From the NCBI GenBank assembly GCA_964634815.1, contig CAZWMD010000007.1, positions 57,898 to 121,897 on the forward strand: a stretch of 64,000 nt of DNA, read 5' to 3'. Origin of the DNA: JALZVT01 sp964634815 (GTDB lineage: Bacteria; Pseudomonadota; Gammaproteobacteria; Pseudomonadales; Azotimanducaceae). Position 1 is the first letter of the stretch. Every line of letters starts with the position of its first letter. The notes below the pieces were generated by a model that saw only the letters and a program-made list of their open reading frames with translations, was not told where the DNA came from and did no database searches. The position numbers and the translations under genes were made by a program. Shown here piece by piece: positions 44,450 to 53,686 of this stretch.

Positions 44450-45856
44450 ATGAACAGCAGCCGCTCACCAGACCGCATCCTAAGCGTTAGCCAACTCACG
44501 GGTAACGTGCGTTCTCTTATCGAGAAAACCTATCCACTGGTTTGGGTTACAGGAGAAATTTCCAATCTGGCCCGGCCGGCATCCGGGCATTGGTATTTCA
44601 CACTCAAAGACAACAAGAGTCAGCTTCGCTGCGCAATGTTTGCCAACAAAAACCGCCGCTTGCGCTTCAAACCCGCGAATGGAGATCAAGTTATTGTGCG
44701 CGGCAACCTGAGTTTGTATACCGGCCGCGGCGACTTCCAGATGATCGCAGAGCACATGGAAGCGGCCGGCGAAGGTGCATTGCGAGTGGCTTTTGAGGCA
44801 CTAAAAAACAAACTCGAAAGCGAAGGATTGTTTCGGGAAGATCTGAAACAGGATTTTGTGGAGTATCCGGAGCATATCGCCATTATCAGCTCTGCAACCG
44901 GTGCAGCGCTGCAAGACGTGCTGTCGGTCCTCGGCCGACGTTACCCCATTGCCCGGGTATCGCTGTTGCCCGTTTTGGTTCAGGGCCCGGGGAGCGAGGC
45001 AGAGGTCGTCGCCGCTCTGGAGGCTGCAGCCGAGATTGATGCAGACACACTGATACTCACTCGCGGTGGCGGCTCCCTTGAGGATCTCTGGACGTTCAAT
45101 CTGGAAAGCGTGGTTCGGGCCGTTGTCGATTGCCCGATCCCGCTCATCTCAGCCATTGGCCACGAAACCGACGTCACCCTGACCGACTTTGCAGCGGACC
45201 TGAGAGCCCCCACCCCATCGGTTGCCGCCGAACTGGCCACACCGGATGCAATGGATTTGCTACGCGCGCTTGAGTCTACCGGACAAACCTTGCACCGGAT
45301 CATGCAGCGCCGGCTCACCGAGCACCAAAGCGCTTTGGAGCGCACCAGCCGTCGACTGATACCACCCCAGCGCGTGCTGCAGCAACTAATGCAACGCGCA
45401 GATCAACTGGATACCCAGTTGCGACGTCAAACCCGGCACAGGCTCGATACCAACAATGAACGCTTGCAGGGTCTCAGACGACGCATCGATCAGGTTACCC
45501 CCAACCACACCCTTGCCCGCAAGACAGACACGCTTGCAGCTCTCACAGCCCGGCTACAACGAGCAGGCAAACTACAGCTCCAAACCGCCGAGCAGCGCTT
45601 CAGCTCAGTGGTTCGAGCTTTTAACGCCCTGAATCCGCTTGCGTCTCTGGATCGTGGTCTGGCTTATGTCACCGCTGGTCCGGCAAGCGAAGCCTCACCC
45701 TGGGGCAGCACACTAAACCATGCACATGATGTGAAAGCCGGTGATGAGTTGCTTGCTCACATAAGCGACGGCACTATCGCCTGCGAGGTCAAGTCGGTGC
45801 GACCACATCCTGTCGACCTTAAGACCTCAACTCACAAGGAACAAAGCTCGCAATGA
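44450..45856 (+). CDS. xseA: Exodeoxyribonuclease VII large subunit
   Basis: ssDNA exonuclease subunit. N-terminal OB-fold (LSVSQLTGNVRSLIE, WVTGEISNLARPASGHWYF), catalytic domain with SSATGAALQDVL, RGGGSLEDLWTFN and SAIGHETDVTLTDFAADLRAPTPS, then a long coiled coil. The frame is open from 44375, but that would overlap the guaB promoter and start. ATG 44450 (468 residues) is preferred; ATGs at 44426 and 44435 are alternatives. Divergent from guaB as in Pseudomonas. Confidence 0.95.
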   Translation: MNSSRSPDRILSVSQLTGNVRSLIEKTYPLVWVTGEISNLARPASGHWYFTLKDNKSQLRCAMFANKNRRLRFKPANGDQVIVRGNLSLYTGRGDFQMIAEHMEAAGEGALRVAFEALKNKLESEGLFREDLKQDFVEYPEHIAIISSATGAALQDVLSVLGRRYPIARVSLLPVLVQGPGSEAEVVAALEAAAEIDADTLILTRGGGSLEDLWTFNLESVVRAVVDCPIPLISAIGHETDVTLTDFAADLRAPTPSVAAELATPDAMDLLRALESTGQTLHRIMQRRLTEHQSALERTSRRLIPPQRVLQQLMQRADQLDTQLRRQTRHRLDTNNERLQGLRRRIDQVTPNHTLARKTDTLAALTARLQRAGKLQLQTAEQRFSSVVRAFNALNPLASLDRGLAYVTAGPASEASPWGSTLNHAHDVKAGDELLAHISDGTIACEVKSVRPHPVDLKTSTHKEQSSQ

Positions 45857-46698
45857 TTTTCAGACACCCAGCGTGGCGACGCATTTCGCGTCTTTTCGTT
45901 TTCTTCGCTGTGATGCATAGCGGCTCGGTATTTGCTTCGGCGGAGCCTGTTGGGGTTCCAGGCGGCGTTCTCGCCATTCCCGTGGAACCCGGCTCCACCG
46001 TCAAATTCGGCAAATCTGATGTTCTGGTAGAGGACAATGTTGCGGTCCTGGGACTCGGGCTTGCCACAAAGCCTGGCAACTACAGCCTGACCATCACCTC
46101 ACCCCAGGGGTTTGACTACGAGCTCGAGTTTAAGGTGGTGTTCAAGCAATACCCAGAGCAACACCTCACCATCAAGAACGACAGGAAGGTAAACCCCTAC
46201 GAGCAGGACCTGGACCGTATCGCCCGAGAATCCAGGGCCCAAAAAGAGCAGTACGCCAGGCGCACCACGCCACTCGGCCCATTGCGGCCCTTCCTGCAAC
46301 CAACAGAAGGTGTGGTCTCAAGCCCGTTTGGCCGCCGACGGGTACTCAACGGCCAGCCGCGCAACCCGCATAGCGGTCTGGATATCGCCGCACCAACGGG
46401 GACACCAATTGTTGCGCCCGCTCCCGGTACCGTGACACTCACTGGTGATCTGTTTTTCAATGGCAACACCGTGTTCGTAGATCACGGCAACGGGTTGATC
46501 ACCATGACCTGCCACATGAGCGAAATCAAAGTTGCCGAGGGCGATGTTGTTCAGCGAGGAGATCTTTTGGGTCTGGTCGGTGCAACCGGTCGGGTAACTG
46601 GCCCGCATCTGCATTGGAACGTCAGCCTAAACGGTGTGCGCGTCGATCCGCAGCAAGCCATGGCCGCCCTGACAGATCCAGACGCTCAGCAAAAGTAG
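45853..46698 (+). CDS. M23-family metallopeptidase (LytM domain)
   Basis: Probable periplasmic zinc peptidase acting on peptidoglycan. Signal peptide (about residues 1-30), an N-terminal beta domain, a charged linker, and a LytM domain with the complete zinc site: His173 and Asp177 (HSGLDIA) and His252/His254 (PHLHW). All ligands are present, so it should be an active hydrolase rather than a degenerate EnvC/NlpD type. Its ATG overlaps the xseA stop (ATGA), so expression is coupled to xseA. Confidence 0.92.
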   Translation: MIFRHPAWRRISRLFVFFAVMHSGSVFASAEPVGVPGGVLAIPVEPGSTVKFGKSDVLVEDNVAVLGLGLATKPGNYSLTITSPQGFDYELEFKVVFKQYPEQHLTIKNDRKVNPYEQDLDRIARESRAQKEQYARRTTPLGPLRPFLQPTEGVVSSPFGRRRVLNGQPRNPHSGLDIAAPTGTPIVAPAPGTVTLTGDLFFNGNTVFVDHGNGLITMTCHMSEIKVAEGDVVQRGDLLGLVGATGRVTGPHLHWNVSLNGVRVDPQQAMAALTDPDAQQK

Positions 46699-46710
46699 GC
46701 GTACAGCACG

Positions 46711-48153
46711 CTATTTTTTTCGTCGTTCCCGGGAGCGTCGCGTCCGCGCCTCACGAGATGACTTGATCATCTTTTCCCGGCGCTTCTCCTGACGGGGTGT
46801 CAGAGAATTTTTTTGATCCTTGTACGGATTGTCGGTTCGCTTGAATTCAATCTTCACCGGTGTGCCGATCAATCTCAGGGTATCGCGGTATACATTTTCC
46901 AGGTACTTCACATAGCTGCTGGGCAAACTATCGGTTTGATTGCCGTGAATTCGGATCGTTGGTGGGTGCGACCCGGCAGGATGGGCAAACCGCAATTTGA
47001 TCATTCGACCCCGCGGCGCCGGTGGCTGATGCTGTTGCACTGCCTCGGTTAAAATTCGAGTCAGTACCGACGTGCTGACATCAAATGAACCGGCACGATA
47101 AACCTTGTTCACATCGCCAAGCAGGTGGCCAACACCGGTACCATGCAGCGCAGAGATCGTGCGGCGTGGCATCCAGGGAGCAAAAACCAGTTTTCGATCG
47201 AGCTGCATTTCTGTCTTGCGGCGCTGATCTGAACTCAACCCGTCCCATTTATTGATGGCGAGGATCAAACCGGTCCCTGCCTCTGCAGCAAAACTGATCA
47301 GATGGAGATCCTGATCAACCAGACCTTCACTGGCATCAATCACAATGATCGCTACCTGAGCATGTTCCAGCGCCTGCAGGGTTTTGATAACCGAGAACTT
47401 TTCAACCACATCAGTGACCTTGCCCCGCTTGCGAACACCAGCCGTATCAACGAGCACATAGTCTTTGCCATTGAGATGGAACGGTACATCAACCGAATCG
47501 CGCGTGGTGCCAGGCATATCAAAAACGACCTGGCGCTCCTCTCCAACCAGGCGGTTTACCAGAGTAGATTTACCCACATTGGGGCGCCCAATGATCGCGA
47601 CACGCAATCGGTCGTCAGACGCGCCACCATCAGCATCTGGGTCAGGTACATCACCAAATCCCGGCAGGTTTTCCTTAAGTCGTTCTGAGAGCGCTGCCAA
47701 TCCTTTACCGTGGCTCGCACTGATAGACGCGCTAACCGCAAAACCAAGACTGGCAAACTCGGCATCAATCAAATCCGGGTTAGTGCCATCGATCTTGTTG
47801 ATCACCAGCAATACTTCAAGCCCGCGACGCCGCAGATCAACCGCAATGCGCTCATCATCCGGCAACAGTCCGTCCCGGGCATCCACCATAAACAAAACCA
47901 GGTCGCACTCTTGCAGCGCCAGATCCACCTGGTCGGCCATAAGATCGGCAACACCGGAGTCGTCATCGCCCAGCAATCCACCGGTGTCTATCAACATCAG
48001 GGGAGAGTCGTCGAGCACAGCGCGCCCGTATTTTCGATCCCGTGTAAGACCAGGCACATTTGCCACCAGCGCATCGCGCGCGCCGGTCAGGCGATTGAAT
48101 AACGTCGACTTGCCGACATTAGGGCGGCCAACAAGAGCAACGGTGGGTAACAT
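46711..48153 (-). CDS. der: GTPase Der (EngA)
   Basis: Double GTPase needed for 50S assembly. First G domain: GRPNVGKSTLFNRLTG, DTGG, NKID; second: IGRPNVGKSTLVNRL, DTAGVRKRGK, NKWD. The C-terminal KH-like domain is followed by a strongly basic tail (EKRREKMIKSSREARTRRSR). 480 residues. Last gene of the ndk-to-der line and convergent with the M23 gene. Confidence 0.97.
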   Translation of the reverse strand: MLPTVALVGRPNVGKSTLFNRLTGARDALVANVPGLTRDRKYGRAVLDDSPLMLIDTGGLLGDDDSGVADLMADQVDLALQECDLVLFMVDARDGLLPDDERIAVDLRRRGLEVLLVINKIDGTNPDLIDAEFASLGFAVSASISASHGKGLAALSERLKENLPGFGDVPDPDADGGASDDRLRVAIIGRPNVGKSTLVNRLVGEERQVVFDMPGTTRDSVDVPFHLNGKDYVLVDTAGVRKRGKVTDVVEKFSVIKTLQALEHAQVAIIVIDASEGLVDQDLHLISFAAEAGTGLILAINKWDGLSSDQRRKTEMQLDRKLVFAPWMPRRTISALHGTGVGHLLGDVNKVYRAGSFDVSTSVLTRILTEAVQQHQPPAPRGRMIKLRFAHPAGSHPPTIRIHGNQTDSLPSSYVKYLENVYRDTLRLIGTPVKIEFKRTDNPYKDQKNSLTPRQEKRREKMIKSSREARTRRSRERRKK

Positions 48154-48165
48154 CGCAAGCCAGCG

Positions 48166-49446
48166 CTAGTTGAGCGCTTCGATCTCAAACGCGGTAAGAG
48201 AACCACCGGTGCCAAACGCATAGACTGTGCCGTCCGCCACCGTGAACGGTGAACGCAGACCTGCGCCGTCGAGACGCGTCCGGCCAAGGAATCGACCATC
48301 ACTCTGAGCAACCACGTGCAGATAGCCTTCGTCGTCGCCAACCAGCAGATAGTTGTTATAGGCGACCGGAGAACTTAGCGAGCGCCGCGCGAGCGCGGTA
48401 TTCGACCAGGCTTCCTCAGCACTTTCCTGATCGATAGCCAATATTTTGTCTTCTTCGTCGATGACATAGAGCTGACCATAGCCCGTGGCGAGATCCAGAA
48501 AGCTGGAACTCTCTCTCTCCCACAACGGTCGACCATCAGAAAGGCGCACGGCCTTCAACCGGCCTTGAAAGCTCACGGCATAAATCAGCGGACCGACTAC
48601 CAGAGGCGAAGAATCAACATCAACCATCCGATCGAGCTCAGAGCGCCCCTGGGGCAACATAACCCGATGCCCCCAAAGCCTTTCCCCAGTAGCCCCGTTC
48701 AAGGCCATCAACATGCCATCTGCAAACCCCGAGTAGACAATGCCATCGTTGACGGTGGGCGTCGCCGTACCGCGCAGGGTTAGCACGGGCACCTGGGAAT
48801 CAAATGCCCAAATGCCATCGCCGTTGCTGGAATCACGGGCCAACAGTCGGCCGTCTATCGTTTGAATGTAGACCCGCCCATCATCGTAGACCGGCGGGAC
48901 AACACTCTCGGTGCCAATATCTATACGCCACTGCTCGGTACCATCTGATGCCGACAGAGCGACAACATCTCCGGTCGTGGTACCCACATACACCTGCCCG
49001 CCACCTGCGCCTACACCGCCGGTAACAAAGCCTGGGTCTCGTCGATCCCAGAACTTAAGGCCTTTTCCCACAGGCTTGCCAATTTGCACTTTCCACAACC
49101 GTTTGCCGTTAAAGCGGTCGTGGCTGACCACGGTGCCATAGGCGTCGGCTGCAAAAACTTGATCTGCGAGTATTGCGGGTCGCGTGCGGATGAATTTGCG
49201 CCCCAAGCCGCTACCGACCTTGGCGCGCCACAACCGTTTGATCTTTACCTCGCGATCAATCTTCACCAGCTTGCTGGGTTTTGGCTTTTCTTTCTTCGTT
49301 GAGTTGGCGTTCTTCTGGCCAAACCAGGAACAACCGGAGGCAGAGATAAGTGCTGCGGCCAGCACCGCTGTAGCAAGCGGACCCACGATTGATCTCAGCA
49401 AATTTTGCAGGACGCTTGGAGTGTGAGTGACGCTATCTGAAGGCAT
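48166..49446 (-). CDS. bamB: Outer-membrane assembly lipoprotein BamB
   Basis: WD/PQQ-like eight-bladed beta-propeller lipoprotein of the BAM complex. The N-terminal signal ends with a lipobox (ISASGC, Cys39) followed by SWFGQKNANSTKKEK. Propeller blades carry repeats such as GTVVSHDRFNGKRLWKVQ, GDVVALSASDGTEQWRID and GRLKAVRLSDGRPLWERES. 426 residues. ATG 49446 shares one base with the yfgM TAA (TAATG). Confidence 0.95.
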   Translation of the reverse strand: MPSDSVTHTPSVLQNLLRSIVGPLATAVLAAALISASGCSWFGQKNANSTKKEKPKPSKLVKIDREVKIKRLWRAKVGSGLGRKFIRTRPAILADQVFAADAYGTVVSHDRFNGKRLWKVQIGKPVGKGLKFWDRRDPGFVTGGVGAGGGQVYVGTTTGDVVALSASDGTEQWRIDIGTESVVPPVYDDGRVYIQTIDGRLLARDSSNGDGIWAFDSQVPVLTLRGTATPTVNDGIVYSGFADGMLMALNGATGERLWGHRVMLPQGRSELDRMVDVDSSPLVVGPLIYAVSFQGRLKAVRLSDGRPLWERESSSFLDLATGYGQLYVIDEEDKILAIDQESAEEAWSNTALARRSLSSPVAYNNYLLVGDDEGYLHVVAQSDGRFLGRTRLDGAGLRSPFTVADGTVYAFGTGGSLTAFEIEALN

Positions 49447-50237
49447 TAGTTGGATTGCAGCTCCGTTGTGGCTTCGCTCGAGAGTTCTTCAGTAGCCTCA
49501 GACATTGCCTCTTTTATATCGTTCCCCACGTCTGCATCGCTCTGTTCTTCCGCAGCAGGCTCTTCTTCTACAACCGGCTCTTCTTCCACAACGGGTTCGT
49601 CCGCTGCGGGCAGGCCGTCCGGTGCAGACAGGTTAGCCAACTTCATCGACAACAGTGTGCGCGGATTGTCGCCCTGGGCCGCTACCGCAGCCGCATAGGC
49701 ATCACGGGCACCAGAGGTGTCGCCCTTCGCCTGCAAAATATCGCCCTTCAATTCTGCCACCAGGCTGCGATAACCCTCCCCTTTGACGGCCGCCAGGGCA
49801 TTGATCGCCTCATCACCGCGGTTTTGTTGTTGCAATGCACGAGCGAGCCGCAAGCGGGCCACATCGGTCAGATGTTCAACTTCAGCAGCAGAGGTGGCAC
49901 GGGTGTAAAACCCTACCGCCGCTTCGATGTCCGACGCCTGGGTTGCCAGTTGTGCGCGCGTCATCAACGACATGATCTGATACGCCGTGCCCGCAAACTC
50001 GCCATCGAGGCGCTGCAAAAGCGGGCCGGCAGCAGCCTCGTCAGATGGATTCTCCTGATAGCGCTCAAATACCTCGGACGCCGCGGCATTGAGACTGGCA
50101 TTGGTACTTTCTCGGTGCTGGAGATAAAAGTATCCACCCAGCCCAAGCACGGCACCTGCCACAATCCACCAGCCGTATTGCCGCCACCAACCTTTCAGCT
50201 GCGCCAACTGCTCTTCTTCGCTCAAATATTCGGCCAC
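49446..50237 (-). CDS. yfgM: YfgM-type TPR-fold inner-membrane protein
   Basis: Membrane-anchored periplasmic chaperone-like protein that in E. coli associates with the SecYEG translocon and PpiD. Starts with the family motif YLSEEEQLAQLKGWWRQYG, then one membrane segment (about residues 23-39), then TPR-like helices (LRLARALQQQNRGDEAINAL). The C-terminal about 55 residues are an added acidic tail with a repeated EPVVEEE unit that E. coli YfgM lacks. Between hisS and bamB, the standard position. Confidence 0.92.
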   Translation of the reverse strand: MAEYLSEEEQLAQLKGWWRQYGWWIVAGAVLGLGGYFYLQHRESTNASLNAAASEVFERYQENPSDEAAAGPLLQRLDGEFAGTAYQIMSLMTRAQLATQASDIEAAVGFYTRATSAAEVEHLTDVARLRLARALQQQNRGDEAINALAAVKGEGYRSLVAELKGDILQAKGDTSGARDAYAAAVAAQGDNPRTLLSMKLANLSAPDGLPAADEPVVEEEPVVEEEPAAEEQSDADVGNDIKEAMSEATEELSSEATTELQSN

Positions 50238-50360
50238 ATGCCCCTCGCGATACTGATGCTCTGTCTGTCCTGGTCCGGGAAATACGGCCGGATCAGCCCG
50301 CCGCGCAGCCTACGGGCCATGCGCCTGCCTTTCAAGCCTGTCGGCGGTACTGCGCGGCAG

Positions 50361-51680
50361 CTACAGCCTTGCCCGCAAATGTTCTGCCAGCTCGCCAAGC
50401 GCTATCGTTGTCTGGCCTGGGCCAGATTCATCGCGCAATGCCTTGCAGGTCACCGTCTGACTGGCCAATTCGTCACTGCCCAGAATGAGTGCAAAACCCG
50501 CGCCGCTGGCATCAGCCTTCTTCATCTGTGCCTTCAATTTACCACCGCTGATGTGACTGCGTATCCGTACACCTGGTAGCTGCATCCGCAACTGCCGGGC
50601 TAAAGCAAGCGCTTGCCCGGTAAGTTCTGGTTGCGCCACAACAACGTACACATCTGCCGCTGGAAACGCCGCCTCATCGCCCTGGTGAACGGCCTCATGC
50701 AACAACACCAGCCGGTCAACACCCATGGCAAAACCAGCGCCCGGTGTGGGTTTACCGCCCAATAATTCAACCAGTCCGTCATAACGACCGCCGGCACAGA
50801 CCGTGCCTTGCGCTCCTAATTCACTAGTCACCCATTCAAAAACCGTGTGCGTGTAATAGTCGAGCCCCCGCACCAGTCCGCTATTGAGTTGGTAGGCTAT
50901 GCCTAGCTGGGACAGCAATTCTTGCAGCTCAGAGAAATGCTCCTTGGCTTCATCATCAACAAAATCAGGAAGTTGGGGAGCATTCTGAATAATTTTCTGC
51001 GTCGTCTCGCTCTTACTGTCGAGAATCCTGAGGGGATTGGTTGCAAGTCGTCGTTGGCTGTCCGGATCCAGTTCCGCGGCAAATGGCTGCAGGTAGTCGA
51101 TAAGAGCTTCTCGATAAGCCACTCTGGCCGATCCGGAACCCAGGGTATTGAGCTGCAATTCAACCTGATCCAGAACCCCCAGTCGTGCAAACGCATCGGC
51201 CGTCATCGCAATCAACTCAGCCTCGACGGCTGGCCCGGGTACCCCAAACACCTCAGCGCCAATTTGCTCAAACTGACGATACCGTCCTTTCTGCGGTCGT
51301 TCGTAGCGAAACATGGGACCGCGGTACCAGACGCGCTGAACCTGGTTGTACAGCAGACCATGCTGTTGCAGGGCACGCACACAGCTTGCGGTACCTTCGG
51401 GCCGCAGCGTTAAGCTGGATTGCTCTTTGCCGGAAGCTGGGCTTTTTTCCCCATCATCACGAGCCGGAAAGCTGAACATTTCTTTCTCGACAATGTCCGT
51501 GGCCTCACCAACACCGCGTTTGAACAACCGGGTATCTTCAAGCAACGGCAGTCGCAGCTCTTCAAAACCATAACCTTCAAAGGTATCGCGAACAGGATCT
51601 TCAACGGCCTGCCAACGCGGGGTATCCACCGGCAGTATGTCTCGCATACCGCGTAGCCCCTGAAAACTGTGCTTACTCAT
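50361..51680 (-). CDS. hisS: Histidyl-tRNA synthetase
   Basis: Class II synthetase. Motif 1 region GLRGMRDILP, motif 2 FRYERPQKGRYRQFEQIGAE with the upstream RPEGTASCVRAL, HisA box RGLDYYTHTVFEW, motif 3 GGRYDGLVELLGG. The C-terminal anticodon-binding domain has QMKKADASGAGFALILG. ATG 51680 gives 439 residues and lies 10 nt after the rodZ stop. ispG, normally between rodZ and hisS, is absent. Confidence 0.97.
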   Translation of the reverse strand: MSKHSFQGLRGMRDILPVDTPRWQAVEDPVRDTFEGYGFEELRLPLLEDTRLFKRGVGEATDIVEKEMFSFPARDDGEKSPASGKEQSSLTLRPEGTASCVRALQQHGLLYNQVQRVWYRGPMFRYERPQKGRYRQFEQIGAEVFGVPGPAVEAELIAMTADAFARLGVLDQVELQLNTLGSGSARVAYREALIDYLQPFAAELDPDSQRRLATNPLRILDSKSETTQKIIQNAPQLPDFVDDEAKEHFSELQELLSQLGIAYQLNSGLVRGLDYYTHTVFEWVTSELGAQGTVCAGGRYDGLVELLGGKPTPGAGFAMGVDRLVLLHEAVHQGDEAAFPAADVYVVVAQPELTGQALALARQLRMQLPGVRIRSHISGGKLKAQMKKADASGAGFALILGSDELASQTVTCKALRDESGPGQTTIALGELAEHLRARL

Positions 51681-51690
51681 GGCGGCCTGC

Positions 51691-52887
51691 CTATTGCCCA
51701 ATCACGAGCTTAGCTACGTTATTGCGGGTGTAGGGATCCAGCAGAATCTGTCGATCATCCAGGTACAGCGAGGCGCCTGGGGCATAACCGAGCAGCACCT
51801 GGAACGGACCCTGGCCTGTGAGATTCAGCGTCTGGCCTTCCCGCGCGAGGGTTGAATACAGTTCTTTATCATCCACATTCTTGATGGCGATCCAGCAGTC
51901 TTCCACAACCTCTACCCGAATAACGTTGTTGCCTGCGGCGGTCAAACGACGATTAATCGTCTTACCTGTGGGATCTCTTGCCTCAGTGACTGGCGAAAAC
52001 GCCGGTGACGGATCCACTTCCTGCCGACGGGCTCGCGGTTGTGGGACGGATGTCTCCTCACTGGATGATTCGTCACTGGATGATGCGTCTTCACTGGACG
52101 ATTCAGTGAATGTACCCACCGGATAGGTTTTGGCTACCGGTAAATGCGCCAAAGGATCGTTGGGATCGATTGCGTCTCGGTCGAGACTTCGATTTGGATC
52201 ATCAAAGCGGGCAGAACCCGAAATGAGGCTATCACCGCGCGACTCAATGTCGGCGCGCTGGGGAGCCGTGCGCTCGGAAGTTGTGTCTGAGGTTGTGTCT
52301 GAGGATGTCTCTGCGGGACTGTCCTGAGTCGATTCCTGTGGATCGCCGCCGCGCACCGTCTCACCAACCTCGGTTTGATCCCCGCGGTTGGGGGCAACCT
52401 CCAGGCCGATTTCAGGATCAGGTTCAACCGCCTCGTCATCATCGGGCCACACCACAGCCAGAACAATGACAATAAGCAGAACAACTGCCGCAACAACCAG
52501 CGAAATCAACATGCCAGGATGACGCTGAATCAGTTCGGTAAATCCGGCATTGCCCCGCGGCGATTCCCAGGAAACGTCAGGTTTTCCTGCCAATCCCTGA
52601 TAAGCCGACACTACCAGGTCTGGATCAATATCTACGTACTTGGCGTAGTTGCGGATATAGCCTTGCGTAAACGCGGGCGCTGGCAGCGCGTCAAAGTCAT
52701 CCGTTTCAAGCCAGGTAACGGTTTGCGGCGACAGATTCAGCGCATCCCCCACTTCATCAAGCGTCAGCTCTTTTGCCTGCCGCCCCGCAGCAAGCAGCGC
52801 CCCCGGGCTTTGCTGGCCAGAGGTCTGCCGAGCTGCCCCGGTCGCCGGAACATCGCCCGGTCCTCGATCTGAATTGCCGTTAGACAC
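51691..52887 (-). CDS. rodZ: Cytoskeleton protein RodZ
   Basis: Membrane-spanning MreB partner required for rod shape. N-terminal Xre-like HTH (GRQAKELTLDEVGDALNLSPQTVTWLE), one membrane segment (MLISLVVAAVVLLIVIVLAVVW), a long Ser/Thr/Asp/Glu-rich low-complexity linker, and the C-terminal DUF4115 beta domain (EDCWIAIKNVDDKELYSTL, LGYAPGASLYLDD). GTG 52887 has GAGG 9 nt upstream and is preferred over the GTG at 52902. Overlaps the pilF 3' end by 8 nt. Confidence 0.93.
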   Translation of the reverse strand: MSNGNSDRGPGDVPATGAARQTSGQQSPGALLAAGRQAKELTLDEVGDALNLSPQTVTWLETDDFDALPAPAFTQGYIRNYAKYVDIDPDLVVSAYQGLAGKPDVSWESPRGNAGFTELIQRHPGMLISLVVAAVVLLIVIVLAVVWPDDDEAVEPDPEIGLEVAPNRGDQTEVGETVRGGDPQESTQDSPAETSSDTTSDTTSERTAPQRADIESRGDSLISGSARFDDPNRSLDRDAIDPNDPLAHLPVAKTYPVGTFTESSSEDASSSDESSSEETSVPQPRARRQEVDPSPAFSPVTEARDPTGKTINRRLTAAGNNVIRVEVVEDCWIAIKNVDDKELYSTLAREGQTLNLTGQGPFQVLLGYAPGASLYLDDRQILLDPYTRNNVAKLVIGQ

Positions 52888-53686
52888 CAGATTGCGCCTC
52901 ACAAGTGCGGGCTTCTTCTGAGCCGGGGTATAGGTTCTTTAGCGCCAGTCGAAGACTGGATTGTTCATCAGGAAGCTCCAGTGCGGTGGCAATACGCACA
53001 CCCAGGCACAAACTCCGCGCTGTCTGTCTGGCGCTGATGCGAAACTGACCGTAGTGATCTGCGGCACGCAGAACATTCCCCTGGGTAAAGTAGATGTCAG
53101 CAAGCTCAAGGTGTGGACGAGGTTGCTGAGAATTTAGCATCAGGGAGCGCTCAAAGGCGCTACGCGCCCCATCGATGTTTTCCAGTGAGGCTTCCACCAG
53201 CCCCAGATTTACAAACGCCTGGGCCCGCGCGGAATACGCGGTGTCTTTCACTGACTTGCGCAACGGCACAAGAGCCGCTTTTACCCGCCCCTGGGAATAC
53301 AAAAAACCACCGTAGTTGTTTAGTGCCTGGGCATCGTTAGGATCAAACCGAAGGGCCAGCTTGTAGTGTTTCTCAGCGAGCGCAACTTCGTCTTCACGTT
53401 GATGAATAATCGCTTTTAATACGTGCGCCTCCACCGAGCGGCTATCGATCTCAAGTGCTCGTTCCAGCGGTCGTCGGGCACGCTGGAAATTGTTTTCAGC
53501 CAGATACCCTCGGGCAAGATCTATCTGCGCCTTCACCCGGGCTTCTTCGGAGGCCTCCTCGATACCGTTACCGGTGACTGTTGTTACGCAACCACCGAGC
53601 ATGGCAATCACCAGGCCAACCGCAACGAAGCGAAAACCGCTCGCCAGTGCACTTTCCAGAAGACTGTGAATGGACGTCATGTTCAA
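52880..53686 (-). CDS. pilF: Type IV pilus biogenesis lipoprotein PilF/PilW
   Basis: Outer-membrane lipoprotein that promotes PilQ secretin assembly. Lipobox MLGGC (Cys about residue 33), then six TPR-like repeats (ARGYLAENNFQRARRPLERALEID; ALNNYGGFLYSQGRVKAAL; AFVNLGLVEASLENIDGARSAFERSL). 268 residues. Its ATG overlaps the rlmN stop (ATGA). Presence agrees with a type IV pilus, although no other pil genes are in the window. Confidence 0.93.
   Translation of the reverse strand: MNMTSIHSLLESALASGFRFVAVGLVIAMLGGCVTTVTGNGIEEASEEARVKAQIDLARGYLAENNFQRARRPLERALEIDSRSVEAHVLKAIIHQREDEVALAEKHYKLALRFDPNDAQALNNYGGFLYSQGRVKAALVPLRKSVKDTAYSARAQAFVNLGLVEASLENIDGARSAFERSLMLNSQQPRPHLELADIYFTQGNVLRAADHYGQFRISARQTARSLCLGVRIATALELPDEQSSLRLALKNLYPGSEEARTCEAQSGV

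Noticed and set aside
49455..50579. 374-codon plus-strand frame across yfgM and hisS
   Set aside because: Antisense to two confident genes and spans their junction.
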